Notes under the pieces: model-generated
The model's database searches: none
What the model was told of the DNA's origin: nothing
The model's input: the letters and a program-made list of their open reading frames with translations, nothing else
Shown here: piece after piece, positions 1-9,469 of the stretch
How the letters are laid out: each line of letters starts with the position of its first letter
Position numbering within the stretch: position 1 is the first letter of the stretch
Program-made: the position numbers and the translations under genes
NCBI GenBank assembly: GCA_947095585.1
Contig: OX352763.1
Coordinates: 38,800,010 to 38,864,009, forward strand
DNA from: Nephrocerus scutellatus
Taxonomy: Eukaryota; Arthropoda; Insecta; Diptera; Pipunculidae
Length of the DNA stretch: 64,000 bases
Reading direction: 5' to 3'

Positions 1-435
1 AACTAAAATAAACATAATAATAATAAAAGTGCTGTAATATTTGTTAAGGGGGTAGTATCTTAAGGTGGGTTTTGAAGGTCAGTTGGGGGAAGTGTATTTT
101 GGTGGGGGCAGCCAGGCGACGCTGGGTGTTTCAGCTAGTATTTTATATTTCCTTTGCTACACATATACTTTAAGCTTTTATTTTTCTTACGATTTAGAAT
201 CGCCTTAACAAAGATAATTTAAGCAAACACAATTAATTCCGCTTCATTTTTGTGCATAATAGTGTAATAATACTACAGCAACACCGAAAACCGCACACCG
301 AAATAGCAGGCTGTTGATCGATTTGCAAGATTGTCTATAACATTTTTGACTTTTTCTGTATCCTTCTATAGAGTTATTTACACATCCTCCGTTATTTTGG
401 ATCTCTATTAAGCCAGTCAATAAATTCAAAGTATA
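1..435. other. AT-rich intergenic DNA, no gene seen
   Basis: No coding segment or known repeat is recognised. The first 140 bases include a G-rich stretch on the + strand, and the rest is AT-rich with only short chance reading frames. Confidence 0.5.
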
Positions 436-1008
436 AGATTATCATCATCATGTTTGCCTCTACAACTGGAGTTCAATCCTGGCCTCCTGCAAAAAAATGT
501 CTCCAATAGTCCTGATTTTGAGCCGAAATCTTCCAGTTTGGAATCCCTAAACTTTGGGCGTCCTGGTCTTATAGCATAGTCTTGGCCGACCTTACTGTCG
601 TGGCTCATAATTCGTACCGCAAGAGACTTTCCAATCGGGATTCTCTTTGCTCATGCGAGCTAAGTGTCCTGCCCGCCGGAACCTATCGAGCCTAACTCTT
701 TTCAACATGTCAACATCGCGATACCGTTCGTTAAAGAGACTCCAGAATCGTAATTTCTCGCATACGGGGCATCACTTCTCCGTAAGACTTTTCTCTGGAA
801 CGCGGCTAAGAGGTCAGAATTATATTGCTAAGCAACCGAGTTTCGCATCCATATGAAAGTGTCCGGCATTTTGAATGTTATGGATAAATTCATGGATTTG
901 AAGAGTCTTAATTGTGCACTCGTGCGCGTATTTCTGGTTTTATGCTGTTATTGGCTGCTACAGTTGACCCGAGATAGTTAAAGGATTGCACTACTTCAAA
1001 TTGCGATT
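436..1008 (-). mobile_element. LINE-B 3' end fragment (non-LTR retrotransposon)
   Basis: Read on the minus strand this is the C-terminal part of the LINE-B reverse-transcriptase protein plus its 3' end. It matches the copies at 9470-11815 and 59545-60165 segment by segment. It runs from the region equivalent to the post-RT thumb, through the conserved C-terminal block rich in Gly, Arg, Trp, Lys and Asp (the 'GRP..RWKDG' type), to an ATG-repeat tail near 447-455. Many stops and frameshifts make it dead. It meets the 5' end of LINE-A head to head at about 1009. The 3' part of a LINE alone is the usual product of 5'-truncated target-primed reverse transcription, but here the inner end may instead be cut by the LINE-A insertion. 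Confidence 0.8.
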
Positions 1009-1120
1009 TGGAGGATCTACATTGCTATTGATCGGGAAACTACTGACTGCTCAAAACTTGGTTTGAGCCAGTAGCGCAACAATCAAGTTCTTGATGTAGT
1101 GCTTGCTCTACCTCCTAGTG

Positions 1121-1428
1121 GTGGTTCCCAGTTACGCCCCAACGAATCCTTTCACTAAGGATGAAAAGGACGACTTCTACAATCAGCTCAGCGATGTATA
1201 CAACGCAACGCTGAACGGAGATATCGTTATCGTGATGGGGGACTTGCATGCCAAGGTTGGCAACGACAATGAAGGACTCAAACATGTGATTGGAAAGCAC
1301 GGCCTCAGCGAACGAAATGACAATGGTGAAAGATTTGTTGATTTCTGCAACACCAACCAACTTGTAATAGGAGGCACCATGTTTGAGCATAAGACCTGCC
1401 ACAAGGTCAGCTGGGTGTCAACTGACAC
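1121..1428 (+). pseudogene. LINE-A EEP endonuclease fragment
   Basis: An open segment of about 100 residues in the endonuclease/exonuclease/phosphatase fold used by LINEs to nick target DNA. Visible blocks are the Tyr-Ala-Pro-Thr-Asn motif, a Met-Gly-Asp-Leu-His motif where Asp-x-Asn is usual (His replaces Asn here), and the Gly-Lys-His-Gly block followed by 'FVDFCNTNQLVIGGT'. The frame continues into the 168-bp insert and stops at 1531. The metal-binding N-terminus is absent, so it cannot be an active nuclease. Confidence 0.8.
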
Positions 1429-1610
1429 GAGTCTTGGTGGAGATTGGGAATTGAGCCCCGCGCTTACCCGGCTTTCGCCATTAAGCATACTCCTTAATTA
1501 CATATCACTCAACAGGAAAACCTATATTTAATATTCCATGTTTAAGTCCTGCACCATAACTGTTCAATATTATGCTACAATTGAACCCTCACAGGGGGTG
1601 TCAACTGACA
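1413..1610. mobile_element. 168-bp insertion flanked by a 15-bp direct repeat
   Basis: The sequence GGGTGTCAACTGACA occurs at 1413-1427 and again at 1596-1610. LINE-A copies 2 and 3 carry this region only once (near 6425-6440 and 16680-16695, minus strand). The intervening 1428-1595 is therefore an insertion with a perfect 15-bp target-site duplication, as made by LINE or SINE retrotransposition. The insert has no clear A-rich tail and no coding sequence. A stretch near 1443-1460 resembles a weak tRNA B box, but no convincing A box is present. The family is unknown. Confidence 0.7.
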
Positions 1611-1611
1611 G

Positions 1612-2240
1612 GCAATCATCATCCAACCAAATCGAACATGTGGCGATCAACCGACGTTTTAGGAGCGGTCTTTTAGATGTCCGAAACAGACAAGGATCCG
1701 ACATGGGTATGGTACGGGATCATCACCTTATAGTAGCTACTGTCCAGTTACGTACTGCATCGGTTCAAAAAACCCGCAATATCATCCGAACTCCTAGGTA
1801 TAACATCGACCGGCTTAAGATCCCCTCAGTACGCCAACATTAAGGGATCATTTATCGCAAGGAGTGGAAGCAATAAGCAGCTCACTGCCGACAACCATTC
1901 AGGAACATTGGAAGGCTGTCAAAAATGTTTTCACATCTGGAGCGGAAAGTATTGTAGGTAGAAGCCAGGCAAGGCACAGTACGTGGCTAACCGAAGATAC
2001 CTGGAGGCGCATTGAAGACCGTAAGCCTCTTAAAGCTCATATTGTAGATATCCCAGCAGAAGCGAGGATCGAGCTAGAGTCCCTGTATCGAAGCAAAATG
2101 AGAGAAGTGCAGCGTAGTGTAAGATGTGACAACGTAATTATATTAACAACCTGGCCTCAGAAGCAGAGGAAGCAGCGAGAGGGTGCGATAGCAGAACCGT
2201 TAACAGAATCACAAAGAGCTGACAGGTGCTCACCCCTCTA
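1612..2240 (+). pseudogene. LINE-A EEP C-terminus and linker, frameshifted
   Basis: Two overlapping frames encode the rest of the EEP domain. The first (to 1843) has the Asn-Gln-Ile-Glu-His block and an Asp-His-His motif that matches the catalytic Ser-Asp-His position. The second (1864-2240) is the linker before the RT, rich in Arg, Glu and Trp. The same peptides are encoded at 6621-6211 in copy 2. A stop and a frame change near 1840 separate them. Confidence 0.75.
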
Positions 2241-2304
2241 GCCAACATCCGGTAAAAGGCCTAGATGGTGTCATACTCGTTTCAGAAGAAGATCCGCTCA
2301 AGCG

Positions 2305-3357
2305 ATGAAGGAGGATTTCTCCACGGTCCTTAACCGTGTATTTGCTAACGATATGCACCCAAATCAAACGGAGCTGCCGGAAGTAATAATTTCCAGAATT
2401 CGCACCTCAACTCCCAGTAAAGATGAGATCGCTACCGCGATCAACGCACTAAAGAACAAAAAGTCGGTAGGACTAGATTGTAAACCCGCAGAGCTTCTGC
2501 GGGCCGCTCCAACGATATAAGCAGAGCTTCTATATCCTCTTGTAGAGAGAGCTTGGGAGTCAGAAATATTCCCCGACGAGTGGAAGAAGGGAATGATTGT
2601 CAAGCTCCCTAAAAAGGTAGTCTTATGGAGTGCGAAAACTAGAGAGGCATTTGCGTTCTTCCTGCACTTGCAAAGGTAATAGCCAAAGTAGTACTTGAGC
2701 GGATTAAGGAACATTTGGAAGATACACTCGATGCCGCATAAGCAGGTTTCCGCACTGGATCCTCCTGTGTAGACCACATGAAAACCCTGTGAATCATAAC
2801 TGCGTTGTATTCCGGTCACCACTGCAACTGCTGTTCATTGATTTTGAGAAGGAGTTTGACAGTGTCGACAGTTTATCTGGCTCGCCTTGCGCAGGAGAGG
2901 TATACCAGCAAAACTAATAGGTATTATTAAAGCAACCTAAAGCTCTCAATGTCATGTGCTGCATAGAGAAAAGCTGTCAGAGGAATTCGATATCCTAAGT
3001 GGGGTACGACAAGGTTGCATTCTATCGCCGATACTCTTTTTGTTGGTGATTAGCTATGTGCTTCGCGCAGCTTTATCTACTGGAAACGGAGGAATTCGTT
3101 GGACTCTTACATCGCATCTTAAACATCTGGACTACGCTGTCGTCGTTTGTTTACTCTCACACAGTATTACGAAGCTGCACCAAATGACAACAAATGTGGA
3201 AAGGGAGGAAAATGTTGCGGGTTTGAAGATTAATACTGCCAAAACCAAAATCATCAACCTCGGCACTTACTCAGTAACTCAAGTTAACGTTGCTGGACAA
3301 CCGTTAGATAGAGAGTGTAGAGAGTTTCCAATATCTTGGGTGTATTGTCTCGACTGA
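2305..3357 (+). pseudogene. LINE-A reverse transcriptase remnant
   Basis: The RT starts with an intact N-terminal stretch (2305-2520, with Ala-Ile-Asn-Ala-Leu-Lys-Asn-Lys-Lys followed by a degraded Gly-x-Asp). It continues through interrupted finger motifs near 2580-2870 and an open palm segment (2956-3357) with the Gly-Val-Arg-Gln-Gly-Cys block. The catalytic Tyr-Ala-Asp-Asp box reads Tyr-Ala-Val-Val at 3133-3144, while copy 3 keeps it. This copy is therefore catalytically dead as well as frameshifted. Confidence 0.8.
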
Positions 3358-3486
3358 ACAGGACATTGTCAACCGAATCGCCAGAAATCTGAAGCTCATT
3401 GCCAGGAACCGCACGCGATGGCGCGTAGGCGTAGTAGAGGCCCTAGGACCCACAATTGGATATAGGACTTAAGTAAGTTAGTAAGT

Positions 3487-3759
3487 GCTACTTCAAATTC
3501 ACGCTCCACTATTTTCATTGTGGAACCAATATAGATAGACATATACATTCATACATATCTTATCTAATGACATCGCCGCGCCGCTTAGAAGCATGTTTGA
3601 TAGCGTATTTTTTATAACTTGTATGTTTTTCTAAACTTTTCTTTAACTTGACTTGTTTCCTTTCTGTTTTCGACTACTTTTAGTACCTTTTTAACCACCT
3701 TTCAAAAGACCTTGAGAGCTGAAATAAAAAGAAAAAACGAAGTTTTTTAACATATACTT

Positions 3760-3796
<37 letters not shown>

Positions 3797-5429
3797 TTAT
3801 CTTCTCTTTATTACTATTTGACCTCTTCCGAAGTATAAAGTTTAACATTGCTAATAGAAAGTTCATCAAAATCATATGACCGGGTTCGGTTCTAATCTCT
3901 GGATTAGAAATGTTCATTCCTATTATAATAACGTAGAGATAATTATACTCGTATATTTTCTTTGAATGCAATGCAATCTTTAATGCATCTTTAATGTACT
4001 CGGCATATGCTAAATATTATTAAAAATAAACTCCTTTCCAAGTAAATTCAAATTTTTCTTAGTACACTGGGAAAAAATCATTAACGCCAATGCTTTATAT
4101 GATTCAAAGCTTTTTTGCCACTGTTGAACTGAAGTGACAGCAAAATTACGTAGTTTTACTCAGGGAAAATCCCTTATCATTGAGAAATGCAAGGATTTCA
4201 TCACCATCACCACCCTAAAGTTATATATCTGAGTGTGTCAATTATTTTTGATCATATTTGTCAGACGGCATTTATATATGATGGACCAAACGAGCCCAGA
4301 CAAACAATAAGGCATCAAAAAAAATCATCGCAGCTGTATATATCTCATCATAGGCAATAACCTACCTAGTAAATCCAGGCATCACATCGTTTGTCTTCAA
4401 AATAAACTTGCACACCTGCAAACGTCTAAAGAACTCCCAACAACTTATATACGATGTTCACAAAAAAGATTATTATACGAAGAACATTTTAAGTAGATTT
4501 AGGCAAACTTCAATTTGTCTACAAACAGCGTGCCAAAAAAGACAATAAATTCATAAAAGACCACAAAAGACTGTAAATACAATGCGTAACTTTATGGACT
4601 GTTGAACCAATTTCGTAACATTAATGATGTATTATTTTCGATAACAAGACAAACTGAACAATGTTACCTACTGAGAGGGTGAAATGGAAATTGTAACTTT
4701 ACGATAATCTTCTGCATGACTTTGACATAAATTGAATAACCTAAAATATTTAGATATGTCAGACAAAAACCAAGATTTGATTTATGTTCCTTATTGACAG
4801 AGTATAAAAGGACTTATACAGTTTGTATTGATTATAACTGCATTACTATCAAATAGTTGAAGATGGCAAGAAGTCAAAATGTCAAAGGGAATACAATGAA
4901 TTTCTCTACATACAAAATATTTACTTGTACATCCAAGTAAATCACATATTTCATTGGAAAGCTATGCTGTTCTTCGAGCGATATCTAAAGAACTTTCAAA
5001 TGTTTTAAGCTCTAAATTTTTGCTTAAGCTGATAGTCTTCATTTTATTATTATAAATTTCTCAGGCTATATGAAAAATAATGCTATTAAACCACTCGGGT
5101 GCATCTAATGGTAAAATTGTTATTTATCTCGTACAAAGATTACGCAATAATGTTCATTGCAACTCATTTAGTTTTTACTAATTTGTAATGATTACAAATA
5201 AAAGACCTGAAGTTATTAAGACAAACAACACGCGTTAATGACGTATTTAAACATGCTCGGAGCTGACGTAATAAAAAAATTCAATAAAATTATATGCAAT
5301 GATTGATTGATTGACTTACAAAAGAACCTCAATTACGTTCAAACTTTTTCTGAATTATGGTCGAACATCGGCCTCTAGTTTAGGACTCTTCCTCCGTTAC
5401 TTGCACTATTATTTCATGTCAGCTCTTTT
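3487..5429. other. AT-rich intergenic DNA with a (TA)n microsatellite
   Basis: No gene or recognised element. It contains an uninterrupted TA run at about 3762-3793 and a TATA-like core promoter motif at 4803 (see findings). Otherwise it is AT-rich unique sequence. Confidence 0.5.
3762..3793. repeat. (TA)n microsatellite
   Basis: About 16 uninterrupted TA dinucleotides between AT-rich flanks. Confidence 0.95.
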
Positions 5430-5496
5430 GTGATTCTGTAAACGGTTCTGCTATCGCACCTGCTCGCTGCTTCCTCTGCTTCTAATGCAAGGTTTT

Positions 5497-5915
5497 TATA
5501 GTATATTACAGAACGAGCAAGGAAAGTGGAGTGCGAGGTCGAAGCAATCTAACGAGCACGATGAGCACTTTTCTGCGAGTCGTGTACGCTATTTTTCACG
5601 CGTCCAAACCGGTTTTTTTTTGCTAAATCGAGAGAGAAGCAGAAATATGAGAATGTGTGTTCGCTGTGACTGCAGTAAATAACAAAGAAATGAATTTTTC
5701 ACGCGTCCAAACCGGTTTTTCTGCTAAATCGAGAGAAAAGCAGAAATCACAAACGACAAACAACAGAGAATTCTTGCTCATGCGCAATGTGTTCGCTGAG
5801 ATTGTAGTAAATAACAAAAGACGTTTATATCATAACATAACTAGTGTTGTTATGGGCTACTTTCGAGGCTAGTTTATAGCGTACGAAACAGTCACTTTCG
5901 TCTATGGGCGTGTGA
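5497..5915. mobile_element. 420-bp non-coding insert in LINE-A with two tandem units
   Basis: Compared with LINE-A copies 1 (near 2130-2160) and 3 (near 16360-16370), the sequence is interrupted here by about 420 unrelated bases. The insert holds two diverged direct repeats, 5592-5694 (103 bp) and 5695-5822 (about 128 bp). Each starts with TTTTTCACGCGTCCAAACC and ends with an AGTAAATAACAAA-type block. No terminal inverted repeat or coding capacity is clear, and the class is unknown. Confidence 0.65.
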
Positions 5916-6210
5916 AAATATAATTACGTTTGTCACGTCTTACACTACGCTGCACTTCTCTCATTTTGCTTCGATACAGGGACTATACCTCGATCCTCGC
6001 TGCTACTGGGGTATCTACAATACGAGCTTTAGCTTACGCTCTTCAATGCGCCTCCAGGTATCTTCGGTTAGCCACGTAATGTGCCTTCCCTAGCTTCTAT
6101 CAACAATACTTTCCGCTCCAGATGTGAAAACATTTTTCCTGAATGGTTGTCGGCAGTGAGCTGCTGATTGCTTCCACTCCTTGCGATAAATGATCCCTTA
6201 ATTGTTGGCT

Positions 6211-6621
6211 TTAGATCTTTAGCCGATCGATGTTATACCTAAGCATTCGGATGATATTGCGGAGTCTTTGAACTGATGCATTACTTAACTGGACAGTAGC
6301 TACCATAAGGTGATGATTCCGTACCATACCCATGTCGGCTCCTCGTCTGTTTCGGACGTCTAAAAGACCGCTCCTAAAACGTCGGTTGATCGCCGCCTGG
6401 TCGATTTGGTTGGACAATGATTGCCTGTCAGTTGACACCCAGCTGACCTTGTGGGAGGTCTTATGCTCAAACTTGGTGCCTCCTATTACAAGGTGGTTGG
6501 TGTTGCAGAAATCAACAAAACTTTCCCCATTGTCATTTCGTTCGCCGAAGCCGTGCTTCCCAAACACATGTCTGAGTCCTTCGTTGTCGTTGCTTACCTT
6601 GACATTCAAGTCCCCCCTCAC
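6211..6621 (-). pseudogene. LINE-A EEP endonuclease core, open frame
   Basis: A 136-residue open frame covering the central and C-terminal EEP domain: an Arg-Gly-Asp-Leu-Asn motif (Asp and Asn kept, unlike copy 1), the Gly-Lys-His-Gly block, the Ser-Trp-Val-Ser-Thr-Asp block, and Asn-His-His in place of the usual Asp-His-x near the C-terminus. It closely parallels 1240-1830 of copy 1. Upstream coding is broken by stops near 6800-6990, so this is a remnant. Confidence 0.8.
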
Positions 6622-7330
6622 GATGGCGATATCTCCGTTCGACGCTGCGTTGAATACAGCGCTAAGCTGATTGTAGAATTTGTCCTTTTCATCCTCAGTC
6701 GAGGGATTCGTTGGAGCGTAACACTGTATGATCGTGACGCGCCGTAATCTAGGCCAGGACGCGCCAGGAAATAAGGCCTCTGCATGCTGTTGGCGTTAGC
6801 AGCAGACCCACTCCAGATTCACGGGGACTCCGGAGGGTTTTCCGGAGTAGATTTGAACAGTGTAACACGTTGGGGATTGGTACTCGAACCATCTTACTTC
6901 ACCCACTCCCAGTATGTCCAAATTATATCGAAGAAACTCACGTTCCAGTTGAAGAAATCAGGCATTTTGAGGTTCTTCAATCCCTGAGTCAAGGAGAGTT
7001 CTCACATTCCAGAAACCAATCTTAGTCTGGGTACAATAGCCAAAAGTCGTCATTATTCGATTATTACTTATCCGAGGCGTTGTGTCGGTTTTAGTAGCGG
7101 GCATTCTTTGGTACCGCAGGGTGCTAACCCACGTTACCTAGACTAGAAACGCTAGACCGTTCGCACTTGCAATTTTAGCATACATATATAAGGATTTTTA
7201 CACATAGTTACCCGGGAACCACCACTAGGAGGTAGAGTAAACACTACATCACGCACATGATTGTTGCGCTACTGACTCAAACCAAATTTTGAGCAATCAG
7301 TAGTTTCCCGATCAATCGCAATGCAGATCC

Positions 7331-9469
7331 CTTCTTCTTCTTCACGTGTGAAATTATTGATCCTCTAAAGTCCTGAAAAATTATCTTAAACAGGCAGTTA
7401 AATTTACTATGAATGACACGATTAATAGCAGTAGGACCTGTTTTATTTAGAAACTAATATGTAAAAAACAATGATAATATTATTTCAAAAGTAATAAAAA
7501 CGCTTTTATTTAAATTCTAGAGTTAAATTTCGCTGTGGCCCACAAAGTTCCAGGCGCGCGATACGCACGTACGGATTAGAAAACGACGAATGATTAAAAT
7601 TCCAATCATGTAAATAGATTCTAATGTATGTGTGTATGTGTCTGAGCTTCTTCCCGATTATGCAAATTGTGGAAATGACTGCTACGTGTTTTTCAAGATA
7701 AGAAGTAAGTGGCTTGAGCCTTTAGAATACAAAACAAGAAACAAAATTCGAACAACTACATTAGTATGATATAACATTTTTTTGTTTCCATTTAGAATAT
7801 GTGTTTGAATAATATATGCAAATATGCTTTGCAAATCTAATTATAACATAAAAAGCACCTTTTCCCCTCTGCGACCATGGTACAATGCCGTGCAGTAAAA
7901 CCGTCCATATCTTATTTCTTGTAATTTCGTTTGTTTGCCCATATACGAATATATGCCAGATGTCCTTTTGACTTTTGAAACTGTCGAATGCTAAGTCTTC
8001 GTGTGCCACCATTACTCAATATGTTTTGTATTTTCTTGTTTCTTAAAATTAAAATTTAAATTATATTAAAATTATTGCAAAATGACCGATATGACATCCA
8101 AGTTAACTGACTCTGATGGCTAACATTTCGATTTGTACTATAATGGAATGTTGTAGCTTTATCTGAATTCAAGTGACTAATATTTCACTTTTTGAGTTAA
8201 AAATAGAAGTTCTTAAAGCTTCTACAACCGAAGAGTTATTCGAAAAGAAATAACTTTGTGAACGCAATTTACATACGAATCGATGCGACTTTTGAGCTTT
8301 CCAAAGACCCTTAAAAGAGGTAACCTAAATGTTGGAGGAAAAAAAAGTAAAAGCACACAACTACGAGAATAATGCTTTGTTTAAAAAACGTTTACCGACA
8401 AGTTACAATCATGTGATTGGTAAAACGCTGAAAAGGGAAGAAACTTTAATCTTCAAGTTTCAAATCAAATCCTATGTATATAGTCTGGTCATGGTCACAG
8501 TTGGTTTTATTTAAATTATTTCCAATACTCCTACTACAGTGGATTTATAGTTCAGTTCTCAGTTGGTATCTATGTAGTATGTCCATCTTTACTTAAATGT
8601 GGAAGCTGCCTAGATGCAATAAATTTATCTTGAAATACTCCATCCCTTGCAACATTATATACCACCAGCATAACCTTTTATGTTGTTAGCTTCTCTGGAT
8701 GGAATGAATAATAGCCAACCCGCTCGCCACACATGCGTTGGCTATCACATGCTAAATGCGTCAGCAGGATATAAAGGAAAATGTTGATTTATTGTTTGTG
8801 AGAGGGGATATAGGCATCGTTTGTTAATATGTGACAGGACACACAAATTACACACTCGATTAAATTTTAGCAAAAACGTGCCACAGACAGGCGTGTGTGT
8901 TAACTGAATGATGAAAAAAATGGTTATTTTAAAGTGGCTCTGCATGTCGGAGGTGGAACATCCTATACGATACTCTGTTTTATATAAAAAATACCACTAA
9001 CTTTTAAGTGAATTGAGGAAAAAATATTCGATACAAAATTAAAAATAAGCACTGAAATATCTATTATTCACCACTGATTGGGATCCGGCGGGCAGATATC
9101 AGCAGCATTGGGGGAATATCACAGTATGCATCAGAATTGCAGGTGGCCGTAACTATCTCTGACTGGCGGAAGTGCAATCAAACCTCCACGTGGTGGCCGC
9201 CGGTAATTTTCCTATACAGGAAAAGCTGACTGATCGGGCTAATCCCTTCAAAATGAAGTTGCCGCGAGACCAATAACCTCGCCCGTAAAAAAACTTATAT
9301 GACATATATTACAGCTGTCATGCACGACATCATATGCTCGGGGTGGACTTTCTAGTTAGCAAAAGAATGAAACCCACCGTTATAGCCTTAAAAGCAGTAA
9401 ATGAACGGATATGCACGATTAAAAATAGATTTAAAAACATTAGCCTCATTATGAAAAAGAATTATTTGA
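7331..9469. other. AT-rich intergenic DNA
   Basis: No gene is recognised. A less AT-rich stretch at 9080-9290 precedes LINE-B and could be a decayed 5' part of an element, but I could not match it to another copy. Confidence 0.45.

Larger units (their letters stand above)
1010..3486 (+). mobile_element. LINE-A copy 1 (EEP endonuclease + RT, decayed)
   Basis: A non-LTR retrotransposon running from its shared family 5' terminus to its TAAG-type 3' tail (about 3470-3485). In order: a short 5' leader, an EEP endonuclease segment (1121-1428), a 168-bp foreign insert with target duplication (1413-1610), the EEP C-terminus and linker (1611-2240), RT finger/palm pieces (2305-3140), thumb and C-terminal remnants to 3450. 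About 480 bp present in copy 2 (N-terminal EEP) is missing here: the leader joins directly to the Tyr-Ala-Pro-Thr-Asn block near 1130. Stops and frameshifts are frequent. The EEP resembles proteins often annotated as craniofacial development protein 2-like, which are LINE-derived. The clade (RTE, CR1 or Jockey group) cannot be fixed by eye. Confidence 0.85.
5430..7330 (-). mobile_element. LINE-A copy 2 (EEP part only, 3'-truncated)
   Basis: On the minus strand this copy begins at the same 5' boundary as the other two LINE-A copies (about 7330). It carries the most complete LINE-A 5' region in the window: leader (7330-7030), the EEP N-terminus with the Trp-Asn-Val-Arg block (about 7020-6980), and the EEP core (6740-6211). 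It then runs through the linker and ends near 5430, at the position equivalent to base 2230 of copy 1. Loss of the 3' end is unusual for a LINE, because reverse transcription starts there, so a later deletion or rearrangement is likely. A 420-bp foreign insert sits at 5497-5915. Confidence 0.85.

Noticed and set aside
1103..3357. Host craniofacial development protein 2-like gene
   Set aside because: Proteins with that label are LINE endonucleases; here it is followed by RT remnants and recurs three times in the window.
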